64,000 nt of DNA from Pseudidiomarina piscicola (GTDB taxonomy: Bacteria > Pseudomonadota > Gammaproteobacteria > Enterobacterales > Alteromonadaceae): the NCBI RefSeq assembly GCF_902806985.1, contig NZ_CADCXY010000004.1, positions 62,001 to 126,000 of the forward strand, read 5' to 3'. Under the pieces are notes generated by a model that had not been told where the DNA came from, searched no databases, and saw only the letters and a program-made list of their open reading frames with translations. Both the position numbers and the translations under genes were made by a program. Below are positions 44,930-55,800 of this stretch, in pieces (position 1 is the stretch's first letter; every line of letters starts with the position of its first letter).

Positions 44930-45851
44930 AGATTTCATGCATTGCCTCGGGCACCACTTGCAACTGACTTTCGGGGTGCGCCAGCGCAGCGACAAAGTCT
45001 TGCTGTGCTTTCGCATCCACCACCGTATCGCCCCCGGCTTGCACCACCAGCACTGGTATTTGAATCGCGCCGGCTTCAGTCACTGCTTGGCGCGCGGCAC
45101 TTAACGCTTCAGCAACCCAGCGCAACGTTGGCCCGCCAAGTTGCACTTCGGGATGCTCTCGATAGTGCTCACGAAAGGTCTGATAACGGGCCACACTATG
45201 CGATAAGTTGTTATCGCTAAATGGCACTTCAACATAATCACCCGTGCCCCATATGTACCAAGGTTTTTGCGGACTAAGCAACGAGTTGAGCGCGGCTCCG
45301 GTGCGCGAAACGGCGACCGCTAACCAGTGGGGAAGTTTACCGGTGTTGATACCAAACATCGGCGACGACAATACCGCAGCTTTAATGTCATGGGGATAAC
45401 GAGAAAAGTACAACGCCGCAATAGCACCGCCCATCGAGTGCGCGACCAGGTAAGTCGGCAAGCGGCTGCCATAATGGTCTAGCATTTGTTGTTCGGCGGC
45501 CCGCACAAAGCTAGCAAAGTCATCGACGAAGTCGTCAAAATGATGCACATGCCCATTGTGCGGGTTATCGGTGAGCCGATCGGAAAAACCTTGCCCCCGA
45601 TGGTCAATAATCGCCACCGCATAGCCTTGCTGGCCAAGCTCCCATACCAGCTCTGGGTATTTAATCGCCCCTTCAATACGACCAGGGCTAATCAGTACGA
45701 TGGCCTTCGCCTGAGGCGGCTGTATCAGGTAATAACACAGCTTGATCTGCTGCGGGCGCTGTAGGTAGCGGCGCTCGGCATATTGATGCCAGTAAGGCAG
45801 AACGGTGTCATTGTAAAACGCCTGCCAAGCGTCTTTGTTATCGTCATGCAC
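44832..45851 (-). CDS. pldB: Alpha/beta hydrolase, lysophospholipase L2-like
   Basis: A 339-residue protein with the serine nucleophile elbow AHSMGG, an oxyanion strand LISPGRIEGAIKYPEL, DHRGQGFSD, and an Asp/His pair late in the chain (VQAGGDTVVDAKA and EAMHEIFIESD). This is the layout of monoglyceride lipase/PldB enzymes acting on lysophospholipids. It overlaps fieF tail to tail by 98 bases, so both proteins use the same stretch on opposite strands. Confidence 0.82.
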   Translation of the reverse strand: MHDDNKDAWQAFYNDTVLPYWHQYAERRYLQRPQQIKLCYYLIQPPQAKAIVLISPGRIEGAIKYPELVWELGQQGYAVAIIDHRGQGFSDRLTDNPHNGHVHHFDDFVDDFASFVRAAEQQMLDHYGSRLPTYLVAHSMGGAIAALYFSRYPHDIKAAVLSSPMFGINTGKLPHWLAVAVSRTGAALNSLLSPQKPWYIWGTGDYVEVPFSDNNLSHSVARYQTFREHYREHPEVQLGGPTLRWVAEALSAARQAVTEAGAIQIPVLVVQAGGDTVVDAKAQQDFVAALAHPESQLQVVPEAMHEIFIESDRYRKPVVERLIRWFAGDRAPQKAGPCE

Positions 45852-45888
45852 GCCAAGGTGCTCCTACGGTAAAATAAACATTGCTGCG

Positions 45889-47238
45889 TTACAGTGCCAC
45901 CAGCGGCATCTGCACCGATACCTCAAGCCCACCGTCGGGGTGATTACGCGCCGAAACGGTACCACCTAACACGGCACCAGCACGCAAGCTTAACGCCATA
46001 CCCAAGCCAACACCAGCCTTATGGTTCCGTGATGGGTCGGCGCGGTAAAACGGTGTAAACAATTGGCTTAAATGTTCTTCTGGCACGCCAGGCCCATGGT
46101 CGCGAATCACTATAGTGAAAGTGCTGGCGTTTGCCTGACAACTTAGCTCGATACTCTCGTCGGTATACTGCAAAGCGTTGCGTACTAAGTTTTCGAGTAC
46201 CAAACGCAAGAGTTCTGCGTCACTACCGGTAGTTGGCCATTCGTTCGGTTCTTGCAACTTCACGCGCTGCCCTTGTTCGGCATCCACGTAGCGTAGATCT
46301 TTGATAAGCTGTTCAACAAGTGCACGTGTATCAACTTTCTCACGTTGTAGCTGCACCAGCCCATTTTCGAGGCGAGACAGCGACAGAATACGCTCAATGA
46401 TGGTGCTTAAGCGTTCTAAGTCACGCCCCAACTGCGCCATATGGCTTTCTTGCTGTTCTTGCGAGTCATTGCCCTCGGTTAACATCAACGCCACTTGCAT
46501 CCGTGCTAGGGGTGAGCGAAGTTCATGTGAGACATCCGAAAGTAAACGCCGCTGGGCATCACGGGAAACCGCAAGATCATGCGCTGTGGTGGCAAGCGCG
46601 CGCGCTAACTCGCCTAACTCGTCGTTGCGCTTAGGCAGGCGCCTTAGGCTGAGCTTCTCACTACCTTCGGCGATTTCGCGAGTAGCGCGGGTCAACCGCC
46701 GCAAGGGCATGACTAGCCAGGCGCCAAGTAAAATGGCGATAGCCAAACTACCTATCAGCAATACTAAGGTTTGTACCCGCTGGGTTTGCTGTTCGGTGAC
46801 CACCTGCTCTTGACGCTCACTTGAAGTGATAGGGCGGGTGATTAAGATCCGATAGTTTTCGAGCTCAAAAGGCCCCATCAGCATTAGATTGCCCAGCGGA
46901 TACTGCTGGGCCTGCTCGGCCTCAAGCTGACGCATCATGATATCGCGATGATTTAGCGCTAAGCTGCGATCAAGTTGCAAGCGTTCTTTGCCACTTGGCG
47001 CCAAACTGGCGGCGACTCGGTAGTCGCCGGCAAGCAGTCGACCCGGTGTTAACGAGCGAAAGGTGGTTACTTCCGATAGAAGCGGTGCGAGCGAAGCTTG
47101 CACGGTTGCAGGTACCGGCTCCGCCGCAATGGGTTTGCTAAACCACAGTGCCAGCAGATAACCACTGCTTGCAACCGCGAACAACAGCACCCAAAACAGT
47201 AACAACAGCCGCAGTGATAGGGAGTGGTACCAGCGCAT
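45889..47238 (-). CDS. cpxA: Sensor histidine kinase, CpxA-like
   Basis: A 449-residue kinase: helix about 8-30, a periplasmic sensor, helix about 150-172, HAMP (MPLRRLTRATREIAEGSEKLSLRRLPKRNDELGELARAL), the phosphorylated His in SDVSHELRSPLARMQ, and ATPase boxes ending GVGLGMALS. Kinases with this HAMP and gene order pair with CpxR and sense envelope stress. It lies 17 bases after the regulator gene. No cpxP is seen beside it. Confidence 0.85.
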   Translation of the reverse strand: MRWYHSLSLRLLLLFWVLLFAVASSGYLLALWFSKPIAAEPVPATVQASLAPLLSEVTTFRSLTPGRLLAGDYRVAASLAPSGKERLQLDRSLALNHRDIMMRQLEAEQAQQYPLGNLMLMGPFELENYRILITRPITSSERQEQVVTEQQTQRVQTLVLLIGSLAIAILLGAWLVMPLRRLTRATREIAEGSEKLSLRRLPKRNDELGELARALATTAHDLAVSRDAQRRLLSDVSHELRSPLARMQVALMLTEGNDSQEQQESHMAQLGRDLERLSTIIERILSLSRLENGLVQLQREKVDTRALVEQLIKDLRYVDAEQGQRVKLQEPNEWPTTGSDAELLRLVLENLVRNALQYTDESIELSCQANASTFTIVIRDHGPGVPEEHLSQLFTPFYRADPSRNHKAGVGLGMALSLRAGAVLGGTVSARNHPDGGLEVSVQMPLVAL

Positions 47239-47255
47239 CGCTCGGGTGCTCTAGC

Positions 47256-47933
47256 TTAAGCGAGTTGCAAAATGCGATAGCCACGACCGCGAACTGTCTG
47301 TATCCGCTCAGGACTCGTCGGTAATTTTTTACGAATATTGCTCACGTGTACGTCGAGGCTGCGGTCAAACGGCGCCAGCGAGCGGCCAAGGGCAGCCACC
47401 GACAATTGGTCTTTGCTGATCACTTCACCAGTACCACCGACCAAGGTTCTTAAAATATCAAATTCCGTCGGTGTGAGATCTAACTCGACGTCATCGCAGG
47501 TCGCTTTATTATTTTTGGGATCAACGGTAAAGCCGGCAAATTCAGCGGCTTCTTGGCGCACACTCGTGGCCGGCGTGCGGCGCAGTAGGGCTTTTACGCG
47601 AGCGACGAGCTCTTTCGGGTAAAACGGCTTGGGCAAGTAGTCATCGGCGCCCAATTCAAGTCCGGCCACTCGATCGTCGTCGTCACCGCGTGCCGTCAGC
47701 ATCAATACTGGCGTGTTACGCGCTTGCTGGCGCAGGCGTTGTAACAGTTGGAAGCCGTCGATACCAGGCAACATAACGTCGAGCAAAATTAAATCGTAAG
47801 ATCCGCTTAGCGCGCGCTCGAGACCGGTCTCCCCGTCTGCAGCTAGCGTTAACTCAAAACCTTCCTTGGTGAGGATCTGCTCTAACATACTGCTTAGTTC
47901 AGCATCGTCATCAACAAGTAATAATTTGCTCAT
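47256..47933 (-). CDS. cpxR: OmpR-family response regulator, CpxR-like
   Basis: A 225-residue regulator: a receiver with the acidic pair DD (8-9), phospho-Asp in ILLDVMLPG and Lys in LPKPF, then a winged-helix DNA-binding domain (VELDLTPTEFDILRTLV ... VHVSNIRKKL). AGGGAAACTT precedes the ATG. An inverted CTTTAC/GTAAAG pair lies upstream and may be a site for its own control. Confidence 0.87.
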   Translation of the reverse strand: MSKLLLVDDDAELSSMLEQILTKEGFELTLAADGETGLERALSGSYDLILLDVMLPGIDGFQLLQRLRQQARNTPVLMLTARGDDDDRVAGLELGADDYLPKPFYPKELVARVKALLRRTPATSVRQEAAEFAGFTVDPKNNKATCDDVELDLTPTEFDILRTLVGGTGEVISKDQLSVAALGRSLAPFDRSLDVHVSNIRKKLPTSPERIQTVRGRGYRILQLA

Positions 47934-47959
47934 AAGTTTCCCTGTGGTTTTATAGTTGG

Positions 47960-47985
47960 CTTTACAGACTAAGCATTATGTAAAG
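47960..47985. promoter_or_regulatory. Inverted CTTTAC-N14-GTAAAG before cpxR
   Basis: The two 6-base arms at 47960-47965 and 47980-47985 contain GTAAA half-sites like those bound by CpxR, but in inverted rather than the usual direct orientation. Possible autoregulatory site. Confidence 0.35.
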
Positions 47986-48008
47986 ACGCCTATAAATAGA
48001 TAGTGTAT

Positions 48009-49406
48009 TTACGTTTCTTTTACCAACTCTTTTAGCTTTCGGGTCAAGGTATTGCGGCCCCAACCTAATTTTTCCGCCGCCTGTTGTTTGTGGCCGTCGG
48101 TATGCTCCAGCGCAGTTTCCAGCGCCAGCCGCTCAATTACCTCGACGACGTCCGATAAAATACCGTCATCGCCCGCTGCTAAACGTTGTTGAATGTGGTT
48201 GCGCATGGCGTCTTGCCAACCGCTAGCTTGGTGTTCATTGCTGGCTGAAGGCGTTGTATCTAGGGTATCGGGTAAATCGGCAACATCGACCCAACGCCCA
48301 GGAGCCATTACTGTAAGCCAGCGGCAGGTATTTTCCAACTGTCGAACATTGCCCGGCCAGTGCGCCTGTTGCAACTGCACTTCGGCGGCACTGGTTAATT
48401 GCTTCGGCTCAGCATTGAGCTCTTGTGCCGCTTTTTGCAAAAAATGGTGCGCCAACTGCGGTATATCACTGCGCCGTTCAGCCAGTGTCGGCAACTGAAT
48501 TCGGATCACATTTAAGCGATGAAATAAGTCTTCGCGAAAGGTGCGTTCGCTGACGTGCTGTTCCAACTGCTGGTGGGTCGCCGCAATGATGCGCACGTTG
48601 ACGCGTACCGGCTCATAACTACCAACTGGGTAAAACTGCCCTTCAGCCAACACTCTTAGCAGGCGTGTTTGCACCGCTAAGGGCATGTCTCCGATCTCAT
48701 CCAGAAACAAGGTGCCGCCGTCGGCTTGCTCGAAGCGACCGCGCCGACGTTGGGTCGCTCCAGTAAAGGCGCCTTTTTCGTGACCAAACAGTTCAGATTC
48801 GATGAGGTCTGCAGGAATGGCGGCCATGTTTAGTGCGATAAACGGCTTGGCCTTACGTGGACTATGTTCGTGCAAGGCGCGCGCTACCAATTCTTTACCG
48901 GTGCCCGAAGCACCGGTCAGTAATACCGTAACACTCGATTGCGACAACCTACCAATGGCGCGAAATACATCCTGCATCGCCGGCGCGGCACCTACTAAGC
49001 CTGCGGGCGCGGCCGCTGGAGTAGCTTGTTTGGGGGTTGCGGTTTGCAGGGCGCGTTGCAAGGTTCGCAGTACTTCATCCAAATCGAAAGGCTTGGCCAG
49101 GTACTCAAATGCGCCGCCTTGAAAGGCACTTACTGCGGAATCGAGATCAGAGTGAGCGGTCATCACCACGACTCGCAACTGTGGGTAACGTTGCTGCACG
49201 TGCTCAAGCACGGCCAAGCCATCGTCACCGGGCATGCGAATGTCGGTCAACAATACTTGTGGCTGTTCTTGCTCTAATGCGGCATATAGGCTCGCCGCCT
49301 CAGCAAAGCTACGACTATGGATGTCAGCGCGCTGCAGCGCACGCTCTAAAACCCAGCGAATCGAGCTGTCGTCGTCGAGTAGCCATACTGGGTGCTGACT
49401 TTGCAT
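48009..49406 (-). CDS. ntrC: Nitrogen regulator NtrC (sigma54 activator)
   Basis: A 465-residue regulator with a receiver (phospho-Asp55 in LLTDIRMPG), a sigma54-interacting AAA+ domain (Walker A GASGTGKE, the GAFTGA loop in [14 protein letters not shown]) and a Fis-type HTH at the end ([22 protein letters not shown]). When phosphorylated by NtrB it opens sigma54 promoters such as that of glnA. AAAGGAATCGCTC precedes the ATG. The ntrB gene is upstream, ending 14 bases before. Confidence 0.95.
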   Translation of the reverse strand: MQSQHPVWLLDDDSSIRWVLERALQRADIHSRSFAEAASLYAALEQEQPQVLLTDIRMPGDDGLAVLEHVQQRYPQLRVVVMTAHSDLDSAVSAFQGGAFEYLAKPFDLDEVLRTLQRALQTATPKQATPAAAPAGLVGAAPAMQDVFRAIGRLSQSSVTVLLTGASGTGKELVARALHEHSPRKAKPFIALNMAAIPADLIESELFGHEKGAFTGATQRRRGRFEQADGGTLFLDEIGDMPLAVQTRLLRVLAEGQFYPVGSYEPVRVNVRIIAATHQQLEQHVSERTFREDLFHRLNVIRIQLPTLAERRSDIPQLAHHFLQKAAQELNAEPKQLTSAAEVQLQQAHWPGNVRQLENTCRWLTVMAPGRWVDVADLPDTLDTTPSASNEHQASGWQDAMRNHIQQRLAAGDDGILSDVVEVIERLALETALEHTDGHKQQAAEKLGWGRNTLTRKLKELVKET

Positions 49407-49420
49407 GAGCGATTCCTTTG

Positions 49421-50515
49421 TTAGTCGCTACCAGCAACTCTGCCGCTGCTGTCAAAACGTGTTTCAATATAAGGTAAATAAAGCCGAAAACGCGTGGTAT
49501 GGGGCTCTGATAACAGTTCAATTTTACCCGCATGCTGGTGTACGGCGTTCTGCGTGATGGCGAGGCCTAAACCAGTGCCACCGGCGCGGCCACTGACCAT
49601 CGGGTAAAATAGCGTTTCTTTTAACGGTTCAGGTACCCCAGGACCATTGTCTTGCACTTCGATCACGGCACAGCGCCGATAACGCAAGCCATATAAGGTT
49701 TGCTGATGTTTCACGCGCGTGCGCACAGTCACGTGGCCATCTTCAGTTCGACCGGCTTCGGTGAGTGCTTCGACGGCGTTCATAACCACATTCAGCAGTG
49801 CCTGTTCGATGCTGTCGGCGGCCACTGTCAACTCTGGCAAACTAGGATCATAATCGCGCTCAAATTGAATACCTGACGCCGCACTTAGCTGGGCAATTGC
49901 GATCACCCGTTCAATCACTTCATGCACATTTGTCGGTGCGCGGGCGGGTAATTCATGTGAGCCCAGCATTCGGTCGACCAGATTCCGTAACCTGTCCGCT
50001 TGGCTAATAATAAGATCGGTATACTCGAGTAACGGACGTTCACCTAGCTCACCGGCGAGTAGCTGCGCCGCACCGCGTAAACCACCTAACGGATTTTTGA
50101 TTTCATGCGCAAGCCCACGAACCATACTGTGAGCTGCTTGGAGTTGTTGTTGCTGAGAGTTTTCTTGATTAATACGGCGAATTTGGTCGACACGCCTTAG
50201 CTCAAGCAGCACATGTTGGTGACCATCATTTTGCCGCAAGGGTTGCGCAATAAACTCCACTGTGACCCGTTGCCCGTCGTGGAAAACCCAGGTCACATCA
50301 CTGTCAGAGACACTTTGCTTGTCGCGCAGAGCCTGTCGCACGACCTCGGGTGCGAGTGAACTAAACCGAAACAGGCCAAACAAAGGTGTGCCCAGCAAGC
50401 GCTTACGACTGCCATCGAGCAGAGTTTCTGCAGCGGCATTCATGTAGCAAATATGCAGTTGTTCGTTGAGCTGAACGATACCTGTCAGCAGTTGGTCCCA
50501 GTCCGGTTGCACCAT
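49421..50515 (-). CDS. ntrB: Nitrogen sensor kinase NtrB
   Basis: A 364-residue soluble kinase/phosphatase. The PAS domain (LTGIVQLNEQLHICYMNAAAETLL) precedes the H-box VRGLAHEIKNPLGGLRGAAQLL and the N/G boxes (NVVMNAVEALTE; GRAGGTGLGLAITQNAV). An in-frame GTG at 50548 would add 11 residues but overlap the DUF4124 gene; I prefer ATG 50515. It controls NtrC phosphorylation according to nitrogen state via PII. Confidence 0.93.
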   Translation of the reverse strand: MVQPDWDQLLTGIVQLNEQLHICYMNAAAETLLDGSRKRLLGTPLFGLFRFSSLAPEVVRQALRDKQSVSDSDVTWVFHDGQRVTVEFIAQPLRQNDGHQHVLLELRRVDQIRRINQENSQQQQLQAAHSMVRGLAHEIKNPLGGLRGAAQLLAGELGERPLLEYTDLIISQADRLRNLVDRMLGSHELPARAPTNVHEVIERVIAIAQLSAASGIQFERDYDPSLPELTVAADSIEQALLNVVMNAVEALTEAGRTEDGHVTVRTRVKHQQTLYGLRYRRCAVIEVQDNGPGVPEPLKETLFYPMVSGRAGGTGLGLAITQNAVHQHAGKIELLSEPHTTRFRLYLPYIETRFDSSGRVAGSD

Positions 50516-50525
50516 GTTGGTGCAA

Positions 50526-51113
50526 TCAGTTCTGGCCACTCGTCCCACCTGTGTTGTTGTTCAGAGCTGGATTAAAAATAGAAGCTTGGTGCATGTAAAT
50601 TACGGTCGTATCAGAGCGCGCTAGTTCGGCCCCTTGCTCATTGTACATGCGTACCTGCAAGCGATGTTCACCGCGGTTTAAGCCTTCTAAGCTAACGCCG
50701 GTCGCAAGCCCTTGATAGGCAACCTGACCATCGACATAAAGCTCGTAGTTAACGCGCCCTCGAACATTACGCACACGGTCAGCCCAGGCGACTATGAGTC
50801 GCCCTTCATTATCGCGTACCGTCGCTTCGTGGGCTGGGCTGACAATTTCTACCGAGGCACTCACTTGAGGGTCGGTGTCGATCGCTTCGTCAGTGTCAGC
50901 GTCGGTCGCCACAAACTTATCTTTAGGTGGTGCAAATTCACTCGTCGTAACATTTAGCGAAACCTGCTCAGCACCTTCCTCTTTTTGGTCGGTGTAAACC
51001 ACGGTGCCATCTTCCAGCACTTTACGGTATACCTGAGCGTCGCTAGGTACGGCCAACAGCAAAAGGCTCACGAACATCGATACGACAATACCTTTGCCAA
51101 CTAATCTATGCAT
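50526..51113 (-). CDS. DUF4124-domain periplasmic protein
   Basis: A 195-residue secreted protein; the signal peptide ends PSDA (about 26). QVYRKVLEDGTVVYTDQKEEGAEQVSL is the DUF4124 motif; the rest is an Ig-like beta sheet (VEIVSPAHEATVRDNEGRLIVAWADRV). Such genes are commonly found between glnA and ntrB. Function unknown. Confidence 0.85.
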   Translation of the reverse strand: MHRLVGKGIVVSMFVSLLLLAVPSDAQVYRKVLEDGTVVYTDQKEEGAEQVSLNVTTSEFAPPKDKFVATDADTDEAIDTDPQVSASVEIVSPAHEATVRDNEGRLIVAWADRVRNVRGRVNYELYVDGQVAYQGLATGVSLEGLNRGEHRLQVRMYNEQGAELARSDTTVIYMHQASIFNPALNNNTGGTSGQN

Positions 51114-51157
51114 CGCGGGCCTCCTGTGTTTAGCCGCTTATGAATTAGACACTGTAC

Positions 51158-52570
51158 TTACACACTGTAATACAGATCAAATTCAATTGGGTGCGTGGTC
51201 ATTTTTAACGTCATCACTTCTTCTTGTTTAAGGGCAATGTAGGCGTCGATCATATCGTCGGTCATTACACCGCCTTGCTTCAAGAAGTCGCGGTCTTTGT
51301 CTAACGCTTCCAATGCCATTTCTAAGGAATGACACACGGTTGGAATTTCTTTCGCTTCTTCCGCCGGTAGGTCGTACAAGTCTTTATCCATAGCGTCGCC
51401 AGGGTGGATCTTGTTTTTAATACCATCAAGACCCGCCATCAGCAACACGCTGAAGCATAAGTACGGGTTCGCTGCCGGGTCAGGGAAACGAACTTCGATA
51501 CGACGGCCCTTGGTATTGGCAACCAACGGAATACGAATCGACGCAGAACGGTTACGGGCTGAATAAGCTAACATTACTGGCGCTTCGAAACCTGGAACCA
51601 AACGCTTATACGAGTTGGTGGCTGGGTTTGCGAACGCGTTGATCGCCCGCGCATGTTTAATGATACCGCCAATGTAGTAAAGCGCAGTTTCACTCAAACC
51701 GCCATATTGATCGCCCGCGAACAAGTTTTTGCCGTCTTTCGCAAGTGACATATGCACATGCATGCCTGAGCCATTGTCACCTACGAGCGGCTTCGGCATA
51801 AAGGTCGCGGTCATACCGTAGGAATGAGCGACGTTGTGCACTACATACTTGTAGATTTGAATTTCGTCGGCTTTCTTGGTCAACGTGTTGAAGCGGGTAG
51901 CGACTTCGTTTTGGCCCGCTGTTGCCACTTCATGGTGGTGCGCTTCGACCACTAAGCCCATGTCTTCCATCACCGTGCTCATGGTGCTACGAATATCATG
52001 CGCTGAATCAACTGGAGGCACTGGGAAATAACCACCTTTCACACCCGGACGGTGAGCGAGGTTACCATCGGCGTACTCTTTACCTGAGTTCCATTTTGCT
52101 TCTTCCGCTTCAATTTTATAGAACGAGCCACTCATATCGGTGTGGAAACGCACATCGTTAAACAAAAAGAACTCTGGCTCAGGGCCAAACAATGCGGTGT
52201 CAGCGAAACCAGCACTTTGCAAATAGGCTTCTGCACGACGCGCAATCGAACGCGGATCACGGTCATAGCCTTGCATGGTATCCGGCTCAAGAATGTCACA
52301 CACCACGTTCAACGTAATTTCGTCAGTGAAGGGGTCAATCACACATGAATCACAGTCCGGCATAAGCACCATGTCTGATTCGTTGATGCCTTTCCAGCCG
52401 CCGATGGAGGAGCCATCGAACATTTTGCCTTCTTCGAAGAAGTCTTCGTCGATTTGCGACACCGGAATGGTGACGTGCTGTTCTTTACCTTTGGTATCGG
52501 TAAAGCGCAGATCTACGAATTTCACTTCCTTTTCTTCGATTAATTTCATTACGTCTTGTGCTGTCGACAT
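51158..52570 (-). CDS. glnA: Glutamine synthetase type I
   Basis: A 470-residue enzyme making glutamine from glutamate and ammonia. It contains [19 protein letters not shown], the metal/substrate residues of [21 protein letters not shown] and the adenylylation loop DLYDLPAEE whose Tyr is modified in the enteric enzyme. GGAGGAACAC precedes the ATG. A perfect sigma54 promoter and two NtrC boxes lie upstream. DUF4124, ntrB and ntrC follow in order. Confidence 0.98.
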   Translation of the reverse strand: MSTAQDVMKLIEEKEVKFVDLRFTDTKGKEQHVTIPVSQIDEDFFEEGKMFDGSSIGGWKGINESDMVLMPDCDSCVIDPFTDEITLNVVCDILEPDTMQGYDRDPRSIARRAEAYLQSAGFADTALFGPEPEFFLFNDVRFHTDMSGSFYKIEAEEAKWNSGKEYADGNLAHRPGVKGGYFPVPPVDSAHDIRSTMSTVMEDMGLVVEAHHHEVATAGQNEVATRFNTLTKKADEIQIYKYVVHNVAHSYGMTATFMPKPLVGDNGSGMHVHMSLAKDGKNLFAGDQYGGLSETALYYIGGIIKHARAINAFANPATNSYKRLVPGFEAPVMLAYSARNRSASIRIPLVANTKGRRIEVRFPDPAANPYLCFSVLLMAGLDGIKNKIHPGDAMDKDLYDLPAEEAKEIPTVCHSLEMALEALDKDRDFLKQGGVMTDDMIDAYIALKQEEVMTLKMTTHPIEFDLYYSV

Positions 52571-52659
52571 GTGTTCCTCCGGGATCGCGAATGTCTCTAT
52601 CTGTCAATGAAAACGAGTATAACCTGTTCTGGATAATTTTTCTTCCGTTACCTTGCGTT

Positions 52660-52676
52660 TGCAAAGGTTGTGCCAA
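52660..52676 (-). promoter_or_regulatory. Sigma54 promoter of glnA
   Basis: On the minus strand TTGGCAC-AACCT-TTGCA matches the -24/-12 consensus with the right 5-base spacing. It lies 90-106 bases before the glnA start. Confidence 0.92.
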
Positions 52677-52770
52677 AACAGTGCTTCCTTTATTTTTCAG
52701 CTAGTTACAGGAGTTCCCTTTCGGTGAACGCCGCTGTGACCGCCGGAAAGGTCGTTTTTCATCTCTTTTC

Positions 52771-52786
52771 GCACCATTCTAGTGCA
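52771..52786 (-). promoter_or_regulatory. NtrC box 1 upstream of glnA
   Basis: Minus strand TGCACTAGAATGGTGC, close to the NtrC site TGCAC-N5-GTGCA; it stands about 95-110 bases before the -24 element, in the usual enhancer position. Confidence 0.82.
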
Positions 52787-52793
52787 ATAGATC

Positions 52794-52809
52794 GCACTAT
52801 CATAGTGCA
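52794..52809 (-). promoter_or_regulatory. NtrC box 2 upstream of glnA
   Basis: Minus strand TGCACTATGATAGTGC, a second dyad 23 bases (about two helical turns) from box 1, overlapping the 3' end of the RND gene. Two sites in phase fit cooperative NtrC binding. Confidence 0.82.
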
Positions 52810-55800
52810 TTCACTTTCGCCTGCTGTCGTTTAAGCAGTGACGCATACAGTAAAGGTATCACTAATAGCGTCAACACCGTTGACACCGCAATACCGAAGA
52901 TCAAACTCACCGCCAAGCCGTTAAAGATCGGGTCATCCAATATAAAGAAAGCCCCCATCATGGCCGCAATCGCGGTAAGTACGATAGGCTGAGTACGCAC
53001 CGCTGCAGCTTCAATTACCGCGTCATTGATGGGTTTGCCCGCCGCCACCGATAGGCGGACAAAGTCGACCAGCAAAATCGAGTTACGCACAATAATTCCA
53101 GCCAGCGCAATCATGCCGATCATCGATGTGGCGGTGAATTGAGCGCCTAATAGCGCATGCCCTGGCATAATACCGATAAGCGTTAACGGAATGGGCGCCA
53201 TAATCACTAAAGGTGTGCCATAGCTACCAAAGTGACCCACCACCAATAGGTAAATCAATAACAGTCCCACCGCATAAGCTAAACCCATGTCACGAAAGGT
53301 TTCATAGGTGATTTGCCATTCACCGTCCCATTTCAGGGCTGCTTGGTCCCACTCTGGTGGTTGGGTGATATAGCTTTGCGGTAAATCAATCGCCCCTGCA
53401 GCGGCGAATAAACCATACAGCGGCGAGTCTAATTCGCCGGCCATGTCTGCCGTGACATACACCACCGGGCGCAAGTCTTTATGGTAACGCGGTTGCTGCA
53501 GCGGCACCGGTACAGGCTCCAGCAGTGCACTTAGCGGTACACTGGCACCGCTGTTGCTGGTTACCGTAAGCGCTTCAAGTTGCCGCACTTGGCCCTGCCA
53601 GTTTGCCGGCAAGTACAACTTTACGGGCACTGGTTGTAGCTGGTCGAGCGCTGCAACGTAGGTTACCGGTAGGCCACTAAGCGCGGTTTGTAAGGTGAGC
53701 AATGCCTGCTCCGGCTGAACGCCCAACTGCGTCGCTCGGGCAGTGTTGATTTGCCAAACTTCCTCAGCGGTTTCATCGGGGCCACGTTGCGCCACTAAAG
53801 TCGTGTCGACATCAACCACGCCAGCGGTAGCGGCCAGTTCGCGCTGTACCTGCTCTGCTGCCTGCTCTCGCGCAATTGCGGATGGGCCATAAACTTCAGC
53901 CACGATGGGCGCCATGACCGGCGGCCCAGGTGGAACTTCAACGACTTTTAAACGAGCGCCAGCTGCTTCGACTAAGGGCGCCAACAATGGCCGAATTGCT
54001 AGTGCGACTTCATGACTCGCGCGGTCGCGCTCGCCTTTAGCGGCCAAACTCACCTGAATGTCACCCTGATGCGCTTGTCGCCTAAGGTAATACTGCCGTA
54101 CCAAACCGTTAAAGCCGATCGGTGACGCCGTGCCCGCATAGATTTGCGTAGCAGTGACTTCCGGCACCTCGTCGAGCTTTTCCGCCAACTGCAATAATAG
54201 GCCGTTGGTCTGCTCTAAACTTGAGCCCTCGGGCATATCCAGTACCAGTTTTATTTCGCTTTTATCGTCAAACGGTAGCATTTTCATGACCACCGCTTGC
54301 ACCGCCGCTAAACCAAGCATCGCGACGATAAGCACAATCAGCCCAGCGCCCATAAAATACCTGCGCTTGCGACTTTCAAGAAGCGGCCGCATGAGCGCGC
54401 TGAACAGGCGTTGCAAGCGTCCGGCCTTGGGCTCGGCGTCAGGGGTCGGCTGCGAGTCAGCCTTGCTGGCGGAGTGGTCACTCAAAATATGCCGTGCCAG
54501 CCACGGTGTTACGGTTAAGGCAATAATCAACGATAGCAACATGCCTAGTGACGCATTGATGGGGATCGGGCTCATATAGGGCCCCATTAAACCGCTCACA
54601 AAGGCCATTGGTAACAACGCAGCAATTACGGTGAAGGTGGCTAAGATGGTGGGCCCGCCCACTTCGTCCACGGCCGGGGGTATGGCTTCTTTTAACGACT
54701 TGCCAAGGGCTAAATGGCGATGAATGTTTTCCACCACAACGATGGCGTCGTCCACTAGAATGCCGATCGAAAAAATCAGCGCAAACAATGAAACTCGGTT
54801 AAGCGTGAAGCCCCATGCCCATGACGCAAATAAGGTCGTGGCGAGGGTTAACACTACTGCACTGCCGACAACCACGGCTTCACGTTTGCCCAAGGCAAAC
54901 AGCACTAAGGCCACCACTGAAATAGTCGCAAAGATAAGTTTCTGAATCAGCTTCGAGGCTTTATCGTCGGCGGTCTGACCGTAGTTACGTGTTACCGCCA
55001 CCTCAAGCTCAGGTGGTAGCCATTGTTGCTCTAAGTCCGCTAGCCGCTGCAACACCGCGGCGGCCACATCGACCGCATTTTCGCCGGCTTTTTTGGTCAC
55101 GGTCATCGTTACCGCAGGTTCTGCCTGTGCGCCTTTAGTGCGTGACCACACATAGCGCGATGGGCGATTTGCACCACTGCTAACCGTTGCGACTTGTTCG
55201 AGTCGTACCGGGCGGCCATCGACCACGGCAACAATCAGCTCACGTAATTCTTGCGCACTGGCAATGAAGCCGCCCGCTTGCACCGCAATCTGCTCGCCTT
55301 GTGCCAAGCGATAACCCGCCTGCGTACTCACATTTTGCCGCGTTAGGGCCTGCGCTACTTGGCTAATATCGAGCCCCACTTGGGCTAACGCGGTGGTATC
55401 TAACGTCACACTTAGTTGCTCAGGTTCGGCACCAATGATCGCAATGTCGCGCACGCCACTAACGTTTTGTAAGGGCGCACGTAAGGTATCGGCCACGGAC
55501 TTTAAATCGAGGTCGCTAGAGGTTAGGGTCAAACCCAAAATAGGTACATCATCAATACCGCGTGCCTTCACTAGGGGCTGACTGGTTTGCGGGTGCCCCT
55601 GCTGCCAAGACGCTAAACTATCAAACAATTCAAGCAGCGCTTTGTCACGCGCAACACCTACTTCAAATTGCACGGTCACCAGTGCTTGTCCGGCCTGAGA
55701 AACAGAATAAATGTGTTCAATGCCCTGCATGCGCGAGAAGTGTTGCTCTAACGGTGTGGCCAATTGCTGTTCAACTTGGTCCGCACGTGCACCGGGAAAG

